Shown here one piece after another: positions 1-5,155 of a stretch of 6,242 bases of DNA. The DNA lies in contig JBCCBI010000337.1 in the NCBI GenBank assembly GCA_039034155.1, positions 1 to 6,242 of the forward strand. Direction: 5' to 3'. The DNA is from JBCCBI01 sp039034155 (GTDB lineage Bacteria > Deinococcota > Deinococci > Deinococcales > Trueperaceae). The position numbers and the translations under genes were made by a program. The notes beneath the pieces were generated by a model that saw only the letters and a program-made list of their open reading frames with translations, made no database searches and had not been told where the DNA came from. The first letter of the stretch is position 1. Each line of letters begins with the position of its first letter.

Positions 1-136
1 CCGTAGGCTCAAAGTCTTCAGGGTCTTGAAAGAAACCTATCGTCATCGACGGCGTCGCTTTGCGTTAAGGCTTACCCTCATCGCTGCGCTTTACAACCTT
101 GATCTAGTTAGTCCTTGACTTTCGCCGGAGGTCTAG
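1..136 (+). mobile_element. Right end of a truncated-in-view insertion sequence
   Basis: The window opens inside an IS: a transposase C-terminus ends at 118 and is followed within 20 bp by a plausible terminal repeat, GACTTTCGCCGGAGGTC (117-133), abutting CTAG (133-136). IS5-type elements often end a few bases after the transposase stop and insert at TA or CTAR-like targets, so the junction is placed at about 133-136. The left end lies outside the window, so the inverted repeat and target duplication cannot be verified. The family assignment and exact boundary are inference. Confidence 0.5.
2..118 (+). CDS. IS transposase, C-terminal fragment (IS5-like DDE superfamily)
   Basis: An open frame enters from the left edge and stops at TGA 116-118, giving 38 residues. 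They include ETYRHRRRRFALRLTLIAAL followed by YNLDL, a basic stretch and hydrophobic helix. This closely resembles the usual end of IS5-like transposases, in which YRNRRKRFGLRFNLIAxxYN sits just before the stop. The catalytic DDE residues would lie upstream, outside the window, so activity cannot be judged. In the full enzyme this domain is part of the RNase H-fold nuclease that cuts and joins IS ends. The assignment rests on this short motif only; family-level placement (IS5 versus a related IS4-like group) is uncertain. No second copy is seen in the window. Confidence 0.6.
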   Translation, partial: RRLKVFRVLKETYRHRRRRFALRLTLIAALYNLDLVSP

Positions 137-163
137 TATGTTAATGAATACGCTGAACATACT
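135..163. repeat. 8-bp inverted repeat next to the IS end
   Basis: AGTATGTT (135-142) and AACATACT (156-163) are perfect reverse complements separated by 13 bp. The repeat begins at the inferred IS junction. It could be an operator-like site or a small hairpin belonging to the sequence the IS inserted into. No function can be assigned. Confidence 0.45.
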
Positions 164-235
164 GTCAACAGAGAGTGCAATACTTTCGCTTGAGGCTAGT
201 TGAAAGTTAGCCGAGTAAATTAGCTGAGCAAGTTC

Positions 236-265
236 TGTCTGCTACGACACTGTCTGCTACAACAA
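236..265. repeat. Tandem 15-bp direct repeat, two copies
   Basis: TGTCTGCTACGACAC (236-250) is followed directly by TGTCTGCTACAACAA (251-265), identical at 13 of 15 positions. It lies just upstream of the best promoter candidate for the FAS1 gene. It may be a slippage duplication or a pair of binding sites. Apart from the palindrome, this repeat, a small hairpin (GGCTA 194-198 with TAGCC 208-212) and the promoter candidate, nothing else is seen in 137-341. Confidence 0.6.
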
Positions 266-268
266 TGT

Positions 269-298
269 TTGAAGTCCCAAGATTCAATAGAGTACGAT
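269..298 (+). promoter_or_regulatory. Weak sigma70-like promoter candidate for the FAS1 gene
   Basis: TTGAAG (269-274) and TACGAT (293-298) are separated by 18 bp, each matching the -35 and -10 consensus at four of six positions. This would leave a leader of about 45 nt before the start codon. A second -10-like box, TATGAT (309-314), has no good -35. Placement is a guess from consensus only. Confidence 0.25.
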
Positions 299-341
299 GA
301 TAAGGCATTATGATGTAAGGGGATACACACTTCATTTCTGT

Positions 342-347
342 AGGAGG
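342..347 (+). promoter_or_regulatory. Strong Shine-Dalgarno site of the FAS1 gene
   Basis: AGGAGG lies 4 nt before ATG 352. It is a full anti-Shine-Dalgarno match and fixes the start of the FAS1 gene. Its strength suggests that the protein is made in quantity. Confidence 0.85.
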
Positions 348-351
348 ACTT

Positions 352-1248
352 ATGAAATCCGTAATTTATACGCTTATCGCAGCTGTATTGCTCTCTAGCG
401 CAGCCTTTGCGCAAGATGGTACAACCAGCGTCGTAGAAATTGTGAGCAGTGATCCACAACTTAGCACCCTAGCTAGTGTTGTTGTAGCTACTGGTTTGGT
501 GGAAGTGCTTGAGCAACGCGGCTCGTACACCATCTTCGCACCTACCAATGACGCCTTCGCTGCTGTTCCAGAAAGCGTTTTACAAGCCCTTTTAGCTGAT
601 CCAGACGCCCTGCTTGGCGTATTGGAATATCACATTGTGCCAGGTGCGCTCGTTGCTGCCAACGTTGTTCAAGGCAGTGCGGCAACCACGCTATTTGGTG
701 AAGACGTGACCTTCGATGGCGCTACTATTTCGGGGGCTAACATTATTGCTACTGACCTTATGGCGACCAATGGTGTCGTGCATTTTATCGATTCGGTCAT
801 TTTACCCGAGTCCCTCGGTTTGGGTGAGCCTGAAGAGCTTGATGACTTAGTGGAGTTAGTTACCTCTGAACCACAATTTAGTACACTAGCAACAGCGCTC
901 GAGGCTGCCGACTTACTAGACGTTTTGCGCAGCGGCACCTTCACTGTGTTTGCTCCCACCAACGACGCCTTTGCCAAAGTCCCTCGTGATGACCTCAACG
1001 CCCTTCTTGCAGATACTAACGCCCTCCGTGACGTGCTCACTTATCACGTGCTCGTGGGCGACGCCATTCAAAAAGACCTCATCAACTTCGAAGACGGTTC
1101 AGCTAGTACTGTTCAAGGTGACGTTGTGATGGTTGGCGTTATGGACGGTATGGTCATGATTAACGACGCGTCTATCGTGTCCGAAAACATCATCGCCTCA
1201 AACGGGGTTATTCAAGTGATTGATACGGTGCTTATTCCCGGTATGTAA
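352..1248 (+). CDS. Secreted protein with two fasciclin (FAS1) domains
   Basis: The 298-residue product starts with a classic Sec signal peptide: MK, a hydrophobic core at about 5-18, and an AFA cleavage site after residue 20. Two FAS1 domains follow, about 24-153 and 163-298. Each has the H1 motif FAPTNDAFA (62-70 and 200-208), the central YH motif (YHIVPG 93-98, YHVLVG 231-236) and the H2-like NGV motif near the domain end (140-142 and 284-286). The domains are joined by an acidic linker (about 153-165), and the mature protein is strongly acidic. FAS1 domains are cell-surface or extracellular adhesion and matrix modules; no ligand can be named. There is no membrane anchor, lipobox or sorting signal, so release to the periplasm or outside is expected. 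The gene has its own strong ribosome site and terminator and looks monocistronic. Confidence 0.93.
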   Translation: MKSVIYTLIAAVLLSSAAFAQDGTTSVVEIVSSDPQLSTLASVVVATGLVEVLEQRGSYTIFAPTNDAFAAVPESVLQALLADPDALLGVLEYHIVPGALVAANVVQGSAATTLFGEDVTFDGATISGANIIATDLMATNGVVHFIDSVILPESLGLGEPEELDDLVELVTSEPQFSTLATALEAADLLDVLRSGTFTVFAPTNDAFAKVPRDDLNALLADTNALRDVLTYHVLVGDAIQKDLINFEDGSASTVQGDVVMVGVMDGMVMINDASIVSENIIASNGVIQVIDTVLIPGM

Positions 1249-1292
1249 ATTCTGGGCATGTAGCCTTCAAAACTATTTGCAGTTAAGACTAG

Positions 1293-1322
1293 CAAGCTGG
1301 TGGTGACATCAGCTTGTTTTTT
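1293..1322 (+). terminator. Rho-independent terminator of the FAS1 gene
   Basis: CAAGCTGGTG (1293-1302) pairs with CATCAGCTTG (1307-1316) through ten base pairs, one of them G-U. The stem closes a GTGA tetraloop (GNRA type) and is followed by six T (1317-1322). It lies 45 bp after the FAS1 stop, is a textbook intrinsic terminator, and separates this gene from the next unit. Confidence 0.9.
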
Positions 1323-1356
1323 ATGGCTTGGGTCCTAGAAACGTCGTGAGTTTGTG

Positions 1357-2211
1357 ATGGCGCGCTCATTTAATGGTATTTTAGCTGTCAGGATGAGCGT
1401 ATCGGACGAGTTACAGCAACGTGAACAGGCAGCGCTCGAGAGCTATCAGCTTTTGCCCCGTTTACTACATACGGTAGATGCCGTGGACACATCCTCGGTC
1501 TTCCTTGGTACGCGGGTGGATACACCTATTGTGCCCATGCGCTACAACACCGCCCCAGATGCACCAACGCACCTGTGTTTTTTAGATGCTGACCACCTGC
1601 TCGCCACAGGGGAAATAGATGGTGATGAATCATCAGCTTACGACCTCCAGCAGTGTGTTTTGGCGCTTACGCCTGGCAAAATGGGTGCACTTATGCCCAA
1701 AGTACGCAAGTTAGTAGCTACCAAACCTTTAGCGTTAGCGCTTGACATGACCAAACTTGCCGACACGCCACCTTATGGTGAGCAGCGTTGGCATCCGCGC
1801 AGCCGTGAAGATATTGCTGAGCTTCAAGCTGCTGCTGGCGTGCCCTTGTGGCTCTACGGGATTGCCAGTGTGGCAGATGCTGAAGTTGCCAGTGAGGCTG
1901 GCGTTGAGGCCATCGTAGTGGATAGTAGCAGCGGCTTACACCTAGCTGCCCCGGCTACGGCCGATATTTTCCCAGATATTTTTGATGCTGTGGCCGGCAC
2001 CGTCGCCATTCATGCAGGTGGGCTAGTACGCAGCGGTATTGATGTGTTTCGCTATTTGGCTTTGGGAGCTGAAACAGTTGTCGTGCGCAGTGACAGAGCG
2101 CTCACCAACTTACAACATGAACTCAACTACGCCATGCGCTTAACAGGTTGCGCCACACTAGCAGACATTGGCTATGAGGCTATTTTTGCACCTCTGTTTG
2201 AGGAAAGCTAA
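1357..2211 (+). CDS. Degenerate FMN-dependent alpha-hydroxy-acid dehydrogenase-like protein
   Basis: The 284-residue product matches the FMN alpha-hydroxy-acid dehydrogenase (glycolate oxidase/lactate dehydrogenase) TIM-barrel family at both ends. (Residues are numbered from GTG 1354.) YQLLPRLL (31-38) with SSVFLGTRVDTPIVPM (47-62) resembles the first strand. VPLWLYGIAS (163-172), AGGLVRSG (221-228), the LALGA strand and the LTGCATLADI tail resemble the C-terminal half. Key residues are gone. The strand that normally carries the FMN-contacting Lys (xxVKGI) reads WLYGI. The catalytic SNHGGR segment reads VDSSSG (189-194), without His or Arg. DGG is AGG, and the phosphate-binding GR is RS. The usual N-terminal helix and part of the barrel are missing (family about 350-400 residues). 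I infer a non-catalytic paralogue. ATG 1357 is preferred because GTGAG (1346-1350) sits 6 nt upstream; GTG 1354 and ATG 1393 are alternatives. The stop abuts ruvA, so the two are probably translationally coupled. Confidence 0.7.
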   Translation: MARSFNGILAVRMSVSDELQQREQAALESYQLLPRLLHTVDAVDTSSVFLGTRVDTPIVPMRYNTAPDAPTHLCFLDADHLLATGEIDGDESSAYDLQQCVLALTPGKMGALMPKVRKLVATKPLALALDMTKLADTPPYGEQRWHPRSREDIAELQAAAGVPLWLYGIASVADAEVASEAGVEAIVVDSSSGLHLAAPATADIFPDIFDAVAGTVAIHAGGLVRSGIDVFRYLALGAETVVVRSDRALTNLQHELNYAMRLTGCATLADIGYEAIFAPLFEES

Positions 2212-2805
2212 ATGCTTGCTTATCTTGATGGTGTGGTAGCGGAAGTGCGTGACCAAAGTGTCATTATGCAAGCGGGTGCGTTTGGCTTTGAGGTGTTTGC
2301 GCCCAAATCAACGTTGATGGCCTGTCAAGTGGGGGCAGCACTTCGCTTACATACTTATTTAGCAGTCAAAGAGGACGACCTCAGCTTATTTGGTTTTCAC
2401 CAGCTTGATATGAAACGCTTATTCGAGTTTTTGCTAGGAGTGTCTGGGGTGGGCCCCAAACTTGCTTTAGCGATGTTATCTGCCTTGCCAACGACACTCA
2501 TTGCCAAAGCCGTGCTCGAGGAAGACGCAGGTCTACTTGCCAGTGCGCCGGGCGTAGGCAAAAAGCTGGCTCAGCGCATTATTCTGGAACTTAAAAACAA
2601 ACTGCCTGAAGAACTTATGGCGGCCTCTGGCGGGAGCGCCCCCAAAGCCTTGCTAAGCCCTGCCGGCGATGACGCTGTGGACGCCCTGCTAGCACTCGGC
2701 TACCGCGAAACAGCTGTTAAAACAACCGTTGCTGAACTGGTACTCGCTGACCCAGAAGCAAGTGCTGAAACGCTAATTCGCAAAGCACTTGCCAATTTAC
2801 GTTGA
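2212..2805 (+). CDS. ruvA: Holliday junction branch migration complex subunit RuvA
   Basis: The 197-residue product has normal RuvA length and layout. An OB-fold domain (1-62) ends in KEDDLSLFGF, whose E54-D55 correspond to the acidic pin that keeps DNA strands apart at the junction. Two helix-hairpin-helix motifs follow, VSGVGPKLALAML (77-89) and APGVGKKLAQRIILEL (112-127), which grip the DNA backbone. After a variable linker, the C-terminal three-helix domain (about 150-197, DDAVDALLALGYRETAV) is the RuvB-binding part. RuvA tetramers hold the four-way junction while RuvB hexamers drive branch migration in recombinational repair. ATG 2212 directly follows the TAA of the upstream gene, with GAGGAAAG (2200-2207) inside that gene as ribosome site, so translation is likely coupled. 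Neither ruvB nor ruvC is in view. No convincing terminator follows directly. Confidence 0.95.
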   Translation: MLAYLDGVVAEVRDQSVIMQAGAFGFEVFAPKSTLMACQVGAALRLHTYLAVKEDDLSLFGFHQLDMKRLFEFLLGVSGVGPKLALAMLSALPTTLIAKAVLEEDAGLLASAPGVGKKLAQRIILELKNKLPEELMAASGGSAPKALLSPAGDDAVDALLALGYRETAVKTTVAELVLADPEASAETLIRKALANLR

Positions 2806-2918
2806 ACAAAACTTGTCATAGTCTATGTACGTGTTAGAAGCGTTTGTTAATGTGCCCGAGCCTCACAGACCTACGTCCTTTGTAAACAGTGTTGAGCACC
2901 GTACCATCTTGAACATCG

Positions 2919-2995
2919 TAGTGTGCCATCATACTAAATAGTGATTTTACGTCACTAGACATATGTTCTAGACAGTTGTTCTTGAACAACATGTC
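2919..2995. repeat. Cluster of four consecutive short hairpins
   Basis: Four inverted repeats follow almost without gap. TAGTGTG (2919-2925) pairs with CATACTA (2930-2936), with one G-U. TAGTGA (2939-2944) pairs with TCACTA (2952-2957). CTAGA (2955-2959) pairs with TCTAG (2967-2971). GACA plus GTTGTTC (2971-2981) pairs with GAACAAC, a bulged A, then TGTC (2984-2995). The last is an 11-bp stem with a two-base loop as drawn. None carries a T-run, so they are not ordinary terminators, although one could help to end ruvA transcripts. Confidence 0.5.
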
Positions 2996-3096
2996 AGCAG
3001 ATTATATGTCGTTATAAGATTTGAGATTCATTGTGCGCGTTGACATGCCCGCGCATATTACCTGTGTTGCTTGCGCTCTCACCGTATTGCTTGTGT

Positions 3097-3241
3097 ACTT
3101 ATACTCTTTCCGGTTAATTCGTTAACGAATTAACCCCCCTAGAAGGTGTAGAAACAACTACCGATTCTGATTGGAACGGCATAAAACCCGCAGGGGTTTA
3201 TAAAGTGTTTAATCAGAATCGTTATTAGTACTCGTACACCT
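3097..3241 (+). repeat. Structured intergenic element, copy A (possible ncRNA)
   Basis: Copy A starts with ACTTATACTCTTTCCGG, then a perfect 24-bp palindrome (3112-3135): a 10-bp stem (GGTTAATTCG with CGAATTAACC) and TTAA loop. Next come GTGTAGAAA (3146-3154) and a long nested structure. CGATTCTGATT (3162-3172) pairs perfectly with AATCAGAATCG (3211-3221) around an inner hairpin (ATAAAACCC 3181-3189 with GGGGTTTAT 3193-3201, one mismatch). Outside it, ACTA (3157-3160) pairs with TAGT (3226-3229) and AGGTGTA (3144-3150) with TACACCT (3235-3241). The reverse complement of 5156-5305 aligns with most of it, through about 3224. The element lies 174 bp before asnB on the same strand. Structure and similarity are read directly; that it is transcribed is inference. 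It matches no RNA family I know. Confidence 0.65.
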
Positions 3242-3321
3242 GTACTTATCGACCATGCAACACAATATATCTTGGATTACCTCCCAAATTTAATTTAACT
3301 TAAAAGCGTAGGTTGAGCTGC

Positions 3322-3363
3322 GCGTGCATTGGTGTGATTGTATTGGCACGATTGCATTGGCAT
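3322..3363 (+). repeat. Degenerate 14-bp tandem repeat, three copies, in the asnB leader
   Basis: Units of the form GATTGCATTGGCAT run in tandem. The third unit (3350-3363) and second (3336-3349) share 12 of 14 bases; the first (3322-3335) shares 10 of 14 with the third. The array ends 51 bp before the asnB start. It could hold adjacent binding sites for a regulator or be a slippage product. It lies upstream of the true start codon, so it is not coding. Confidence 0.5.
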
Positions 3364-3403
3364 GTTGATGATTTAGCGGCGCGCGGTTATGACCAACATT
3401 TAC

Positions 3404-3408
3404 AGGAG
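3404..3408 (+). promoter_or_regulatory. Ribosome binding site that fixes the asnB start
   Basis: AGGAG is placed 6 nt before ATG 3415. The nearer ATG at 3409 touches the site and would put residues before the catalytic Cys. TTG 3313 has no ribosome site. This spacing and the required N-terminal Cys agree on 3415. Confidence 0.85.
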
Positions 3409-3414
3409 ATGACT

Positions 3415-4977
3415 ATGTGTGGAATTGCAGGTAGCTGGGGAAATACTGACGTTAAAGCTGTTAAATCTATGATGGACGACTTGGTGCACCGCGGCCCAGA
3501 CGATGCTGGCGTGTGTGTTCAGCAAGACCAAGCAGCTTTTGGACACCGCAGGCTGGCCATTATGGATCCCGAAAGTGGCGCGCAACCGTTTCAACAAGAT
3601 ACTCGGGCGCTTATTTCTAATGGTGAAATTTACAACTGGAAAACCCTCAAAGCAGAACTCGAACAAGGTGCGCTAGCCACAGGAACTAACCTCGAGTTTC
3701 GTACCACCAGCGACGCCGAAGTAGCCTTTCACTTGCTCAAACAACAAGGTCAGCAAGGTGTTAAAGAGCTCGACGGCATGTTTGCGCTGGCCTTTGCGCA
3801 CAATGACGACATTGTACTCGCGCGCGATCCCATTGGCATTAAACCGCTTTATTACGTACAAGCTGATGACGCGCTGTATTTTGCCTCTGAAATGAAAGCC
3901 TTAACTCGCTTCAACACCCCCATTGATACCTTGGAACCTGGCACAATTTACAGCAGCCAACAGGGCAAAACACGCTTTTATGATGTGCCCTTTTATTGCT
4001 CAGATAATGCTCAAGATTCAGAACTTTCAGCTACCACAACTAATAAACCTATGCTAGATAACGCGCAAGATGCCATTACCGCAGTTCGTGACAGCCTCGA
4101 GCAGGCTGTTGTTAAGCGTCTTATGAGCGACGTTCCCTTGGGTGCATTTTTGTCCGGCGGTTTAGACAGCAGCATTATTGCAGCTATTGCCACAAAGCAC
4201 CTAGGTCACTTAAAGACCTTTTCAGTAGGTATTGAAGGCTCACCCGACCTCGCTGCAGCCAAATATGTCGCGCAGTATTTAGGAACAGAGCATCACGAAT
4301 ATGTGTTCACCGCTGACGAAGTACGCGCCGCGTTTGGTGAGGTTATTTACGCACTCGAGTCCTTCGACCAAGACCTCGTGCGCAGTGTTATTCCCACCCA
4401 CTTTACATCACGTCTAGCCGCTGAGCACGTCAAGGTCATCCTCACCGGTGAAGGTGCCGATGAACTGTTTGCAGGCTATACCTACTACAAAAACTACACC
4501 GACATGAACGCCTTGCAACAAGAATTACACCGCTCCATTTGCAACATGCACAATGTGAATTTGCAGCGTGTTGACCGCATTACTATGCTCCACAGTGTGG
4601 AAGGCCGCGTGCCTTTTTTAGATACCAATGTGATTGATGTCGCTATGAGGATTCCAGCAGCACTCAAATTGCGCGCACATACCCAGAGTGGACCCAAAGT
4701 TGAAAAGTGGGTACTGCGCAAAGCCTTTGAAGACATGCTGCCTGAAAATATCGTGTGGCGCGACAAAGCCCAGTTTGATGAAGGCAGCGGCACCACCGAC
4801 ATGCTCGCGGACATCATCGCTGAAGAAACCGCCAAGTTCGACAGTCACGCGTTTCGTCAAAAGCGCCCCGAAGCCGCCTTGCGCTCACCCGAAGAAGCCT
4901 ATTACTACAGCATGTTTGAGTATGCGTTTGAAGCACCTCAACTGCTTCTACCTAATATTGGTCGGTGGGCTCAGTAG
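3415..4977 (+). CDS. asnB: Asparagine synthetase, glutamine-hydrolysing (AsnB)
   Basis: The 520-residue cytosolic enzyme makes asparagine from aspartate, glutamine and ATP, releasing AMP, pyrophosphate and glutamate. The N-terminal class II glutaminase domain (about 1-195) begins MCGIAG, with Cys2 as nucleophile once Met1 is removed. It continues with HRGPDD (25-30), HRRLAIMD (44-51), NGEIYN (69-74) and SDAE (99-102), which form the glutamine pocket. The synthetase domain carries the ATP pyrophosphatase loop SGGLDSS (247-253), GEGADELF (345-352) and a conserved VEGRVPFLD segment. All expected catalytic motifs are present. Length is slightly below the 554 of E. coli AsnB because the poorly conserved C-terminal tail is shorter. 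The start was chosen so that Cys is residue 2; a longer frame back to TTG 3313 would bury the nucleophile. The gene stands alone between hairpin-rich gaps. Confidence 0.96.
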   Translation: MCGIAGSWGNTDVKAVKSMMDDLVHRGPDDAGVCVQQDQAAFGHRRLAIMDPESGAQPFQQDTRALISNGEIYNWKTLKAELEQGALATGTNLEFRTTSDAEVAFHLLKQQGQQGVKELDGMFALAFAHNDDIVLARDPIGIKPLYYVQADDALYFASEMKALTRFNTPIDTLEPGTIYSSQQGKTRFYDVPFYCSDNAQDSELSATTTNKPMLDNAQDAITAVRDSLEQAVVKRLMSDVPLGAFLSGGLDSSIIAAIATKHLGHLKTFSVGIEGSPDLAAAKYVAQYLGTEHHEYVFTADEVRAAFGEVIYALESFDQDLVRSVIPTHFTSRLAAEHVKVILTGEGADELFAGYTYYKNYTDMNALQQELHRSICNMHNVNLQRVDRITMLHSVEGRVPFLDTNVIDVAMRIPAALKLRAHTQSGPKVEKWVLRKAFEDMLPENIVWRDKAQFDEGSGTTDMLADIIAEETAKFDSHAFRQKRPEAALRSPEEAYYYSMFEYAFEAPQLLLPNIGRWAQ

Positions 4978-5001
4978 GTGTTTTGATGTTGTGCACATTG
5001 C

Positions 5002-5025
5002 TGGCAGATTTATGAGGTGCTGCCA
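5002..5025 (+). terminator. Weak hairpin after asnB
   Basis: TGGCAG (5002-5007) pairs with CTGCCA (5020-5025) around a 12-nt loop, 24 bp after the asnB stop. There is no T-run, so intrinsic termination here would be poor. It may only protect the mRNA 3' end or be chance. Confidence 0.3.
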
Positions 5026-5061
5026 TATAGGGATTAGCATTGAAGATGGTGCTTGAGGAAA

Positions 5062-5088
5062 GGGAGAAGGGGAGCAAGGGGGAAAGGG
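5062..5088 (+). other. Potential G-quadruplex on the asnB coding strand
   Basis: Four G-runs (GGG 5062-5064, GGGG 5069-5072, GGGGG 5078-5082, GGG 5086-5088) are separated by loops of 4, 5 and 3 nt. This satisfies the usual four-run intramolecular quadruplex pattern. The wider stretch 5055-5090 is purine-only except for one C. It lies 84 nt after the asnB stop, in what would be the 3' untranslated RNA. A role in transcript ending is possible but untested. Confidence 0.6.
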
Positions 5089-5107
5089 AGATTTCATTAG
5101 CCTCTAT

Positions 5108-5138
5108 ATCTGTATCAGTGCATCTGTATCAGTGCATC
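5108..5138. repeat. Perfect 14-bp tandem repeat, 2.2 copies
   Basis: ATCTGTATCAGTGC occurs at 5108-5121 and again, identically, at 5122-5135, followed by ATC (5136-5138) as the start of a third unit. The perfect identity suggests a recent duplication and possible copy-number variation between strains. GTATCA in each unit is complementary to TGATAC at 5153-5158, at the edge of structured element B. Confidence 0.85.
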
Positions 5139-5155
5139 GTAAACTTGCTGTTTGA

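Larger units (their letters stand above)
2806..3414. other. 609-bp hairpin-rich intergenic region between ruvA and asnB
   Basis: No supported gene is present. The region holds a run of small hairpins (2919-2995), a GC-rich one (TGCGCG 3034-3039 with CGCGCA 3050-3055), the structured repeat element (3097-3241), a degenerate 14-bp tandem repeat (3322-3363) and the asnB ribosome site. A perfect -35 hexamer, TTGACA (3040-3045), has no partner -10 at 16-18 bp. TATACT (3100-3105) matches a -10 at five of six positions but lacks a -35. The asnB promoter therefore cannot be placed with confidence. Confidence 0.7.

Noticed and set aside
2825..2941. 38-codon frame beginning ATG 2825
   Set aside because: There is no ribosome site and no recognisable motif, and it runs into the hairpin cluster. 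The length is expected by chance.
3144..3241. Integron attC-like recombination site
   Set aside because: The arms are imperfectly paired, but the required RYYYAAC and GTTRRRY core sites are absent at the ends, and no gene cassette arrangement is seen.
3094..3249. 9-bp direct repeats TGTACTTAT (3094-3102 and 3241-3249) as target duplication around element A
   Set aside because: Similarity to copy B already begins inside the left repeat (ACTTATAC), copy B has no such flanks, and the element has no terminal inverted repeats at those ends. Probably coincidence.
3313..3414. N-terminal extension of AsnB from TTG 3313
   Set aside because: It would place 34 residues before the catalytic Cys, which must be N-terminal. 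There is no ribosome site at 3313, whereas AGGAG stands 6 nt before ATG 3415.
4688..5056. 122-codon plus-strand frame overlapping the end of asnB
   Set aside because: Most of it lies in another frame of asnB, and its product has no recognisable domain. The other long frames opposite FAS1, asnB and GH13 are likewise shadows.
5101..5140. CRISPR array
   Set aside because: The two 14-bp units are directly adjacent with no spacers, so this is a simple tandem repeat.
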